Assembly: GCF_900105215.1 (NCBI RefSeq)
Contig: NZ_FOIP01000001.1
Span: forward strand, 1,510,001-1,574,000
Reading direction: 5' to 3'
DNA length: 64,000 nucleotides
Source of the DNA: Lacrimispora sphenoides
GTDB taxonomy: Bacteria; Bacillota; Clostridia; Lachnospirales; Lachnospiraceae
Positions 17,588 through 25,136 of the stretch are shown here, piece after piece. Below the pieces are notes generated by a model. That model was not told the origin of the DNA and searched no databases. It saw nothing but the letters and a program-made list of their open reading frames with translations. The number at the start of each line of letters is the position of its first letter. Positions within the stretch are counted from its first letter, which is position 1. A program made the translations under genes and the position numbers.

Positions 17588-18289
17588 TTAAGCTGCAAGA
17601 TGTTTTCTTTTAACCTTACCAATAAGAAAAAGACAGACAGCTAAGATAAGCAGGATAGAGAAAAGGTAGATAAAGCCAATGAGAACAACCGTGTCCCGAA
17701 AGAAGCCTTCCGGAACGATGTTAATGAGCATATCGGTGGAAGGATCCAGAACCCATAGGTCATTTTTAAAGAATATATGGTGGAACATGATAAAATATCT
17801 GGTAAAATCTGTGGAAATAATGTAAGCTATGACAGCGGACAGGACAAAAAAGATCCCGGTTCCCGCGCACACGGCTCTGGGAAAGGTTCGCGTAAAGCTT
17901 GTCTTTAATAAAAGAAGAACGATGAGGCATAATACCATAATCATAAGGCAGCCTCTCCGTATGGAAAGAGCGCCTAAAAACAGTCCGCGGACATCCTCCA
18001 TATGGGCGATTTCACGGGCATTAAAAAATTCCCGTTCTACGCCTCCCATGGTGGTATCTACGTGAAGGTTGTCCCTCTTTCCCCGCAGGTAAGACATCAT
18101 TTCACCGGTAACATCAAGGAGATCATCCATTGTCATGGAGACTGCCTGAGTCACTTGATATTTGTTATATTCTTTTTCAAAGTATCCTGGAACCCAGTAA
18201 ACGGCTGCCTCCACCGAGGTGAATAAGAGCACGATCATAAGGCAGAAAGAAAATATGATTCCAGCAGTATATTGGAGCAAACGGTTCAT
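17588..18289 (-). CDS. DUF1461/TIGR01906-family integral membrane protein
   Basis: 233 residues from ATG 18289, nine bases after an AAGGAGG site. Four membrane segments: one at the N-terminus, then about 110 residues outside (including YNKYQVTQAVSMTMDDLL, MMSYLRGKRDNLHV and FNAREIAHMEDVRGLF, all typical of TIGR01906), then three more membrane helices. Function unknown. It follows the TRIC-type gene by 20 bases and is closed by a terminator, so the two form a small operon of membrane proteins. Confidence 0.8.
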   Translation of the reverse strand: MNRLLQYTAGIIFSFCLMIVLLFTSVEAAVYWVPGYFEKEYNKYQVTQAVSMTMDDLLDVTGEMMSYLRGKRDNLHVDTTMGGVEREFFNAREIAHMEDVRGLFLGALSIRRGCLMIMVLCLIVLLLLKTSFTRTFPRAVCAGTGIFFVLSAVIAYIISTDFTRYFIMFHHIFFKNDLWVLDPSTDMLINIVPEGFFRDTVVLIGFIYLFSILLILAVCLFLIGKVKRKHLAA

Positions 18290-18309
18290 GGAATTCCTCC
18301 TTGAGAGAA

Positions 18310-18960
18310 TTATTTTTTTGTTGCGGTAGGTAAGTCCCAGCAAAAGTGGGTTGCAAGTAGGCGGATCAAAACGACGGAGCAGGCGCCGATCAGCATGGCG
18401 ATATTGCCATCGATACAGTTCAAAAGCCAGGCATAAAGGATGGCGCCTGCAATGGAAGCACAGGCATAAATATGTTTTCTAAGGACATAGGGGGTTTGGC
18501 CAGCCATAATGTCCCGCAGAATGCCGCCCCCGACTCCGGTGATGACGCCTAAAAATATGATGAGAAAATGGTAATCTCCATAGCCGGAAAGTACCGCTGT
18601 ATCGATTCCTACTACGGTAAAAGCACCAAGTCCGATTGCATCAAATATGTTCATAACCTTTTCATAAGTTTCAATGGAGCGTCCATCCAGGATTTTCTGG
18701 TTCTGCCTTACTATAATAAATAAAAGCATAACCGTTATAAAGGCCAGCAATACATAGAGTGGGTCTTTAAAAAGGGCAGGAGGCACATTTCCTATGATAA
18801 TATCCCTTAGCATACCGCCTCCTACGGCAGTGGTAACACCTAAAACTATGACTCCAAGCAGATCCAGCTGTTTTTTAATGGCAACCATGGCCCCGGATGA
18901 TGCAAAGGCTATGGTTCCGATGACTTCTATAAAGAAAAACAGGGAAAATTCTATTTTCAT
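18310..18960 (-). CDS. TRIC-type (UPF0126) cation channel family protein
   Basis: 216 residues from ATG 18960, with GGAGG upstream. Seven membrane segments arranged as two homologous halves, each with the family motif: GGGMLRDIIIG in the first and GGGILRDIMAG in the second. Prokaryotic members form trimeric potassium-permeable channels. Full length for the family. Confidence 0.88.
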   Translation of the reverse strand: MKIEFSLFFFIEVIGTIAFASSGAMVAIKKQLDLLGVIVLGVTTAVGGGMLRDIIIGNVPPALFKDPLYVLLAFITVMLLFIIVRQNQKILDGRSIETYEKVMNIFDAIGLGAFTVVGIDTAVLSGYGDYHFLIIFLGVITGVGGGILRDIMAGQTPYVLRKHIYACASIAGAILYAWLLNCIDGNIAMLIGACSVVLIRLLATHFCWDLPTATKK

Positions 18961-19079
18961 GAACAACCTCCGGTACATTCCTCAATGGGAAATTAAGGAA
19001 AGTATAAGATTTGGAAGAGTATTTGTCAATATATCAAGCCTTCACAAATATAACGCTTAGCACAACACATAAATATATC

Positions 19080-19108
19080 TTGCTTTTTTTTATAAAATTT
19101 TATATTAT
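19080..19108 (+). promoter_or_regulatory. Putative promoter of citrate synthase gene
   Basis: TTGCTT-17 bp-TATTAT, about 130 bases upstream of the start. The leader between them is purine-rich and carries no clear hairpin. Confidence 0.45.
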
Positions 19109-19238
19109 ATTGAAAAGTTCAAAATTTAACGATAGAAAGATTCTGCAGGAGAGGAAAGGGGATGACGCTGGCTTAGAAAGCCCAATGGGAAGAATAAAGT
19201 GGAACTAGACAACCTGATTTCAGAAAGAGGTGTGCCTG

Positions 19239-20594
19239 ATGAACCAGAAAGAATTTATGAAAAATGTGGAAGAGTGGTCTGATATCTGTTTGAATGACGA
19301 AAGAATTGACTTGGAAGCCTACGACAGATATGAAGTAAAGCGGGGGCTTAGGGATAAAAGCGGCGATGGCGTTGTAGCAGGATTAACCAAGGTATCAAAG
19401 ATTTTATCAAACAAGACCGTTAATGGAGAAAAGGTCCCATGTGAAGGCCAGCTGTTCTACCGGGGATATAATATTCATGACCTGGTAAACGGCGTCGTCA
19501 GGGAAGGGCGTTATGGTTTTGAGGAAATTGCCTACCTCCTTCTTTTTGGAGATCTGCCAGATGAAAGCCAGCTGGAGCGCTTTACCAAGACTCTGGGCTA
19601 CAGCCGGACTCTGCCTACCAATTTTGTCAGAGATGTGGTCATGAAGGCGCCGAGCCAGGATATGATGTCCTGCCTTGCCAGAAGTATTCTTACTCTGTCT
19701 TCTTATGATGATAAGGCCAGTGACATATCTGTTCCCAATGTGCTTCGCCAGAGTCTGATGTTAATCAGCGTCATGCCAATGCTGGCAGTTTATGGATATC
19801 ATACATTTAACCATTATGAGAGAGGGGGAAGCATGTATATCCACAGGCCGGATGAAAAGCTGTCCACGGCAGAAAATATTTTAAGGCTATTAAGGCCGGA
19901 TATGAAGTATTCTAAGGTGGAAGCCCATGTTCTTGACCTGGCCCTGATCCTTCATATGGAGCATGGAGGAGGAAATAACTCCACCTTTACGACTCATGTG
20001 GTCACTTCCTCCGGTACGGACACATACAGCGTGGTTGCAGCTGCACTTGCCTCTTTAAAGGGGCCCAAGCATGGCGGTGCCAATATTAAGGTTGTGGAAA
20101 TGATGGAGGATTTGAGGAAGGAAGTCCATGACTTAAAGGATGAAGAGGAAGTGGAGAAGTACTTGAGAAAGCTTCTTCATAAGGAGGCATTTGACCGGAA
20201 AGGTCTTATATATGGTATGGGACATGCGGTTTATTCCAAGTCTGATCCCCGTGCGGAAATTTTTAAAGGCTTTGTTAAGCAATTATCAGAAGAAAAAGGA
20301 CGTCTGGATGACTTTAACCTCTACTCCATGATCGAACGTCTGGCCCCTCAAGTCATTGCAGATGAAAGAAAGATCTATAAGGGCGTAAGCGCGAACGTGG
20401 ACTTTTACAGCGGCTTTGTGTACAGCATGTTGGATATTCCCAATGAATTATTCACCCCGATCTTTGCCATCGCAAGAATTGTAGGATGGAGCGCCCACCG
20501 GATCGAAGAGCTTATCAACATGGATAAGATCATCCGTCCGGCCTACATCAGTGTGATGCAGGAAGAGGATTATAAGCCTCTGGAAGACAGATAA
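19239..20594 (+). CDS. gltA: Citrate synthase
   Basis: 451 residues from ATG 19239, placed seven bases after AGAGGTG; GTG 19230 is in frame but unsupported. The enzyme joins acetyl-CoA and oxaloacetate to citrate in the cytoplasm. Motifs: RGYNIHDL near the front, GPKHGGAN and GMGHAVYSKSDPRA with the two catalytic His, and NVDFYSGF with the catalytic Asp. The length and the N-terminal extension (about 60 residues before GQLFYRGYNI) fit the clostridial form that serves glutamate synthesis through a partial TCA path. Stands alone with its own promoter and terminator. Confidence 0.95.
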   Translation: MNQKEFMKNVEEWSDICLNDERIDLEAYDRYEVKRGLRDKSGDGVVAGLTKVSKILSNKTVNGEKVPCEGQLFYRGYNIHDLVNGVVREGRYGFEEIAYLLLFGDLPDESQLERFTKTLGYSRTLPTNFVRDVVMKAPSQDMMSCLARSILTLSSYDDKASDISVPNVLRQSLMLISVMPMLAVYGYHTFNHYERGGSMYIHRPDEKLSTAENILRLLRPDMKYSKVEAHVLDLALILHMEHGGGNNSTFTTHVVTSSGTDTYSVVAAALASLKGPKHGGANIKVVEMMEDLRKEVHDLKDEEEVEKYLRKLLHKEAFDRKGLIYGMGHAVYSKSDPRAEIFKGFVKQLSEEKGRLDDFNLYSMIERLAPQVIADERKIYKGVSANVDFYSGFVYSMLDIPNELFTPIFAIARIVGWSAHRIEELINMDKIIRPAYISVMQEEDYKPLEDR

Positions 20595-20608
20595 AGCAAT
20601 AGAGATGG

Positions 20609-20656
20609 AAACAGGCTTACAGCGGCATTAAACCGGACTGTAGGGCCTGTTTTTTA
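20609..20656 (+). terminator. Terminator of citrate synthase gene
   Basis: AAACAGGC pairs with GCCTGTTT at the base and ACAG with CTGT higher up, followed by TTTTTT. Confidence 0.75.
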
Positions 20657-20715
20657 TTAGCTGGTATATAGACGACTTGCAGCCGGCAGTCTGGGCGTGA
20701 AGGTCCGATGTGATA

Positions 20716-20765
20716 TTGACATGAAAGTCAAGGAATGGTAAGATTAAAGTTAGCTTAAGCTAACT
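20716..20765 (+). promoter_or_regulatory. AraC-gene promoter with 18-bp perfect palindrome at the start point
   Basis: TTGACA (20716-20721)-17 bp-TAAGAT (20739-20744) is followed at the expected transcription start by the perfect palindrome AGTTAGCTTAAGCTAACT (20748-20765). An operator at this place would block initiation. Its halves, GTTAG-N6-CTAAC, recur before the ECF operon at 22244-22259. The form recalls metal-responsive DtxR/MntR-type boxes (TTAG...CTAA), which is inference. Confidence 0.65.
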
Positions 20766-20817
20766 ATTTTCCTGCTCAAAATGAAGCAGAATTCCATGAT
20801 AAAAGAGGCAGAATGAA

Positions 20818-21813
20818 GTGAGAGAAGAATATGTATACCGATTAAACAGTTCGAACAGTTCCTTGTCCGGGCTTTGTGAAGCCTGGAATAAGGTCTATAA
20901 TTTGTACGGCAGCCAAATGGAATATGAGATACCGGAACAAGCAGGAAGCGGCAGGTTGACGGGCTTTTGCTCTGGCAGAAGGATCCGGGTCATTAATTAC
21001 GATATTAACTTCAGTAAGCCGGTTGATATGACGGGATATTCGGGGACTCCTCATTTGGACCTTCTGTTTTGTCTTGGAGAACAGGCAGGCTGGGACCTGC
21101 CGGAAAGCGGGAAGGTCTTTCATATTTGTCCGGGGGAAAGCTATATTGGTACCAGTTTTGAAACCAGAAAAAGGAGTGTGTTTTCTCCTGGTACCCATAT
21201 GCATATACTTGAAATCAAAGTTCCCTTAGCGGATATTCAGAACATTTATGAAAACATAGACAATACCAGGGTGGGTGAAAGATCCTTTTTCAAGGAATTT
21301 TCCACGGGAAAATATCGTCTTACCCCTTCTGTTCAGGCAATGATTCGTCAGATGTCAGACTGCCCTTATAAAGGATATCTGCGACAGCTCTACATGGAAG
21401 GTAAGGTTTATGAACTAATAGCCGTTTTTTTCAGCGAGACAGTGCTTCAGAAGGATAATTCCATTCTTATCCCGGATTTTTCAAAAGCAGATTTAAATTG
21501 TATCTACCAGGCAAAAAGGCTTCTTGATGAAGCACCGGAGCGTAACGTATCCCTGTCCCTTCTGTCGCGGTGTGTAGGGCTGAATGAATACAAACTGAAA
21601 AAGGGATTTAAGGAGGTGTATGGGGTTTCCGTGCATTCTTATGTGATTCAGAAGAGGCTGGAGCTTGCAAAGGCCATACTGGATATGGAAGATGTGACCG
21701 TAAGTGATGCAGCCGGACGTGCGGGTTATGGGAATGTGAGCCATTTTGCGGCGGCCTTCCGCAAAAGGTACGGTTCAAATCCCGGACAGTATTTACGGGA
21801 TGTCCGGGATTGA
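20818..21813 (+). CDS. AraC-family transcriptional regulator (YbtA/PchR-like context)
   Basis: 331 residues from GTG 20818, with AAGAGGCAG upstream. The first ~215 residues form a ligand or partner domain of the kind seen in siderophore regulators (YbtA/PchR-like; no close motif to prove it). The last ~100 residues hold two helix-turn-helix units, VSLSLLSRCVGLNEYKLKKGF and VSDAAGRAGYGNVSHFAAAF, ending FRKRYGSNPGQY, the AraC signature. The ECF/ABC uptake operon downstream on the same strand is the likely target. An 18-bp palindrome covers its own start point. Confidence 0.88.
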   Translation: MREEYVYRLNSSNSSLSGLCEAWNKVYNLYGSQMEYEIPEQAGSGRLTGFCSGRRIRVINYDINFSKPVDMTGYSGTPHLDLLFCLGEQAGWDLPESGKVFHICPGESYIGTSFETRKRSVFSPGTHMHILEIKVPLADIQNIYENIDNTRVGERSFFKEFSTGKYRLTPSVQAMIRQMSDCPYKGYLRQLYMEGKVYELIAVFFSETVLQKDNSILIPDFSKADLNCIYQAKRLLDEAPERNVSLSLLSRCVGLNEYKLKKGFKEVYGVSVHSYVIQKRLELAKAILDMEDVTVSDAAGRAGYGNVSHFAAAFRKRYGSNPGQYLRDVRD

Positions 21814-21991
21814 CAGTCGGTGCACCAGGCAGGGGACCCGGACTTCTTCATAGGCTGCCAATGTTCCCATTCCCCCTTCACATAAAAAATAAGGCGAACT
21901 GCTGATGGTGCCGCAGACGTCAAAATAAAAAACTTCTACAGTAGGAACGTCTGTCAATTTGCTATTCCCATTTAATTGACGGCGGGAATAT

Positions 21992-22203
21992 CTATGGGAG
22001 TTTTTTTAGTATGCATTCACACTTGCTGTTAAAGGAAATTCCATAGGCGGTATTAAAATATCTCTCGGTCAGTTCGGTAATTTCTCCGCTTATATTACAA
22101 TTATACGCCTGTCATTGAAGCAGTGCATACTTTCAATATTCCATTTCTCCCGTTTTGAGTCGAAAAACTCCTGATTTGGGTAGAGCACCTTATCAGACTC
22201 TTA
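21992..22203 (-). pseudogene. Decayed coding remnant, family unknown
   Basis: In the 495-base gap between the AraC gene and the ECF operon, the minus strand reads SDKVLYPNQEFFDSKREK...CFNDRRI in one frame and, after a one-base shift near 22100, NISGEITELTERYFNTAYG...CILKKLP-stop in another. The composition is protein-like in both parts, there is no usable start, and a stop sits just upstream. A further open stretch (21793-21957, minus, TTG start, 54 residues beginning MTDVPTVEVFYFDVCGT) follows and may belong to the same lost gene. I do not recognise the family. Confidence 0.4.
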
Positions 22204-22281
22204 TATAATGGAACCAAAGCGGCTTACGGTGTACTGCTTTCTGGTTAGCAAAAACTAACCAAATGAGGACAGAAGCCGCTT
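22204..22281 (+). promoter_or_regulatory. ECF operon -10 box and long leader hairpin
   Basis: TATAAT at 22204-22209 has no good -35, as expected of an activator-dependent promoter. From 22217 to 22281 the leader folds back on itself: AAGCGGCTT/AAGCCGCTT outside, CTGCTTTC/GAGGACAG in the middle (one mismatch), TGGTTAG/CTAACCA inside with loop CAAAAA. No T-run follows, so it is not a terminator. The inner stem is also the GTTAG-N6-CTAAC dyad found before the AraC gene. Confidence 0.55.
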
Positions 22282-22308
22282 AAATACATATTAAAAGGAG
22301 GTTTTGCA

Positions 22309-22920
22309 ATGAACGCAAAAGAGAATAAGGAAGTCAATTACATCCTGCGGGTAAAGGATTTCGCCACCATCGGAATTTTCAGTGCCATTATGCTGGTGGT
22401 ATTTTTTGCCTTTTCCATGATCACCGGTGCATCGTTATTCTTCAATATGATTTTAAATGCCGTGTGCGTGGCTTTTATACTGGCACCGTTTTACGTTTAC
22501 ATGTGCTTAAAGGTGCATAGGCCGGGAGTGGCTCTGATCTATAACCTGATCCACGCTCTTTTGGTAACTCTTATGATGGGGCCTTTTATGGGGCCGTGGT
22601 TTATTATCGGCGGACTTCTGGCGGAGCTTTCCATGGCCGGGAAAGGCAGTTACAAAAGCATTTTCAGGATCTCCATAAGCTGGGCCATCACTTCACTGGT
22701 TCGGGCGACCCATGGAATGGCGGAGATCAGGTTCTTTAAGCAGGCCTATCTTGCCAGCGGGGTGAGCCAGGAGCAGGTCGCCGCACAGACACGGTATTAT
22801 ACCTCAGCGCCCTGGGTGCTGTTTAGCTGTGGGGCAACAATTGTCATGGCAGGTGCGGGCTGCTTCCTTGCCAACCGGCTGATGAACAAGCATTTCCGAA
22901 AGAGCGGTCTACTTAAATGA
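22309..22920 (+). CDS. ECF transporter S component, MptD/Trep_Strep family
   Basis: 203 residues, six membrane segments, strong AAAAGGAGG site before ATG 22309. The start KDFATIGIFSAIMLVVFFAF and the middle GPFMGPWFIIGGLLAELSM are typical of the Trep_Strep (MptD-family) substrate-binding subunits of energy-coupling-factor importers. It sets substrate specificity; the substrate of this family is not firmly known, and the neighbours (AraC regulator, paired ABC half-transporters) hint at iron, heme or a siderophore. Its stop overlaps the next start (ATGA). Confidence 0.82.
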   Translation: MNAKENKEVNYILRVKDFATIGIFSAIMLVVFFAFSMITGASLFFNMILNAVCVAFILAPFYVYMCLKVHRPGVALIYNLIHALLVTLMMGPFMGPWFIIGGLLAELSMAGKGSYKSIFRISISWAITSLVRATHGMAEIRFFKQAYLASGVSQEQVAAQTRYYTSAPWVLFSCGATIVMAGAGCFLANRLMNKHFRKSGLLK

Positions 22921-23600
22921 TGGCCCCTCTGTTCTTTGACTTTCGTTCTAAAGCCGTCATACTGATCCTCACCATGGTGCTTGTAGCCTTTGTTACGGCC
23001 AACATCACCATTTATATGCTTTTGGGATTGCTGGCGGTATATTTGATTGTTCAGGGCTTTGGAAGGGCTGCCTTAAAGATGGGGGCTGTTGCACTGGCTG
23101 CCGGAGGACTAAAATATCTCTCGGCAGGGCAGGGGCTTACGGTTTTCATACCGGATATGTTTTTGTTTATCATTACCCGAATTATGCTAATGCTTATGGC
23201 GGCCTGTCCGTTTATGGGAATGCCTCCAGGTGAGGCTGTAGCGGTTTTTAAAAAGATTCACGCACCCGATACGTTTGCCCTGCCAGTGACCTTTATGCTT
23301 CGTTTTCTCCCAACGGTAAAAGAGGAGTTTGCAGGGGTATTTGCGGCCCTTTACCTGCGGGGACTTTTGACTCTGAAGCATCCGTTAAAGGCCCTGGAAT
23401 ATATCATCGTTCCGGTCATGCTGCGGGCTTCCCGCATATCCGATGAGCTGGCGGCTTCTGCAGAAGCAAGGGGAATTGCTAATCCGGGAATCCATACCTG
23501 CCGGAGAGAGGTGATATTTGCCAGGTGTGATGTGATCCTCAGCGCTCTTGGGGTGTTGGCTGCCGTAAGTCTGATGCTGTTAGAAAGAAGGGTGATATGA
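22917..23600 (+). CDS. ECF transporter T component (EcfT-like)
   Basis: 227 residues, five to six membrane helices. LRFLPTVKEEF and ASAEARGI are the coupling-helix motifs (the ARG motif) by which EcfT transmits ATP hydrolysis to the S component. Overlaps both neighbours by four bases (ATGA), so the S-T-A genes are translationally coupled. Confidence 0.85.
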   Translation: MMAPLFFDFRSKAVILILTMVLVAFVTANITIYMLLGLLAVYLIVQGFGRAALKMGAVALAAGGLKYLSAGQGLTVFIPDMFLFIITRIMLMLMAACPFMGMPPGEAVAVFKKIHAPDTFALPVTFMLRFLPTVKEEFAGVFAALYLRGLLTLKHPLKALEYIIVPVMLRASRISDELAASAEARGIANPGIHTCRREVIFARCDVILSALGVLAAVSLMLLERRVI

Positions 23601-25060
23601 TGATTGAATTTGCAGATGTTTCTTATGGGTACATTGGGGAGGGAAACAACGACCTGGAGCATGTAAGCATGACCATAAAGGACGGTGAATTCGTAGTGAT
23701 CACCGGAAAAAGCGGATGCGGAAAAACCACTATAACAAGACTGATCAACGGGCTTGCCCTTGGTTTTTATGAAGGCTGGCTGTCCGGTGAAGTGAAGATC
23801 CACGGGACGGATATAAGAGACCTTCCTCTCTGGTGTATCGGCCGCAGGGTGGGTTCTGTCTTTCAGGATCCAAGGAGCCAATTTTTTGCCGGCATAACAG
23901 AGGATGAGCTGGCCTTTGGCTGTGAAAATTATGGCATGGACAGTGCGGTCATGGAAGAGAGGATCAAGGAGGCGGTTTTTAAGATAAGAGGAGAAAACTT
24001 ACTTGGCCGTGAAATATATCCAATGTCCAGCGGAGAAAAGCAGAAGATTGCCATTGCCTCCGCCTATGCGGTTTCTCCGAACATCTATGTATTTGATGAA
24101 CCGTCGGCAAATCTGGATATGGCATCGGTCCTTAAACTTAAGGAACTGATGAAACAGCTAAAGGATATGGGGCACACGGTAGTTGCCGCGGAGCACAGGC
24201 TTTATTATCTGACCGGGGTGGCGGACCGCTTCCTGTTCATGGAAGACGGGCAGATCGTTAGGGAATTTTCTCCTCTGGAAGTAAAAAATATGACCCGGGA
24301 ATTCCGGGAGATATGGGGAGTGCGTACCGGAAATCTTTCTGCCTGCACGGTTCAGAAGCAGCCTGAAGAACCTAGGGAAAAAGCGATTTTACAAATAAAG
24401 CACCTGGAGTTCTCCTATGGAAAACACCAGATTTTAAACGATTTATCCCTGGAAGCTTTTCCTGGGGAAATCATTGCCCTCATCGGATACAACGGTGTAG
24501 GGAAAAGCACCCTGGGGCAGATTCTCTGTGGACTGTTAAAGGAATCCTCTGGGACTATCCTTTATGAAGGGAAACCGGTTGCAAAGAGAAAACGAAGAAA
24601 AAAGGCCTATTATGTGATGCAGAATACGGACTGCCAGCTGTTTGGAGAAAGTGTCAGAGAAGAATTAAGGCTTAACCAGAGACATGGGGATGATCATGAG
24701 ATCCAAAAGATATTAAGGCGGTATGGGCTGTGGGAATACAGGGAGCGTCATCCGGCAACCCTGTCCGGAGGCCAAAAGCAGCGACTTACGATGGCAGTGG
24801 CAGATGTGATCGGCCCGGATATCCTGATCCTGGATGAGCCCACCAGCGGACTGGACGGTAATAATATGCGCCGCATTTCAGACCATTTAAAGCAGCTGTC
24901 AAGACTTGAAAAGACGCTGTTTGTTATAACCCATGATTATGAATTCGCGGTTTCCACCTGCAGTCGGGCAGTGGTGCTTTCAAAGGGCTACTGTTCCCTG
25001 GATTTTCCGGTGTATGGAAACGAGGACAGGCTGCTTGCCTGCATGGAGGAAAGCGTTTGA
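23597..25060 (+). CDS. Fused double ATPase of the ECF transporter
   Basis: 487 residues holding two ABC ATPase domains. Domain 1: Walker A GKSGCGKT (about 38-45), signature MSSGEKQK, Walker B YVFDEPSANLD. Domain 2 (from about 265): Walker A GYNGVGKS, signature LSGGQKQR, Walker B LILDEPTSGLD, H-loop THD. Both sites look competent. The fusion replaces the separate EcfA1 and EcfA2 subunits. Start overlaps the EcfT stop. Confidence 0.9.
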   Translation: MMIEFADVSYGYIGEGNNDLEHVSMTIKDGEFVVITGKSGCGKTTITRLINGLALGFYEGWLSGEVKIHGTDIRDLPLWCIGRRVGSVFQDPRSQFFAGITEDELAFGCENYGMDSAVMEERIKEAVFKIRGENLLGREIYPMSSGEKQKIAIASAYAVSPNIYVFDEPSANLDMASVLKLKELMKQLKDMGHTVVAAEHRLYYLTGVADRFLFMEDGQIVREFSPLEVKNMTREFREIWGVRTGNLSACTVQKQPEEPREKAILQIKHLEFSYGKHQILNDLSLEAFPGEIIALIGYNGVGKSTLGQILCGLLKESSGTILYEGKPVAKRKRRKKAYYVMQNTDCQLFGESVREELRLNQRHGDDHEIQKILRRYGLWEYRERHPATLSGGQKQRLTMAVADVIGPDILILDEPTSGLDGNNMRRISDHLKQLSRLEKTLFVITHDYEFAVSTCSRAVVLSKGYCSLDFPVYGNEDRLLACMEESV

Positions 25061-25136
25061 TCAACCATAAAAAAATCACTCAAAGTAAGAGATTTCCAAA
25101 ATGTTTTTGCTTTGGGCGAAAGGAATGGACATAAAA

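Noticed and set aside
19110..19238. T-box or leader peptide before citrate synthase (ATGACGCTGGCTTAG)
   Set aside because: Only a four-codon frame, no T-box AGGGTGG sequence, no terminator/antiterminator pair.
21726..21923. 65-residue minus-strand frame over the AraC gene end
   Set aside because: Composition is unlike a protein and the neighbouring frame carries the more protein-like remnant.
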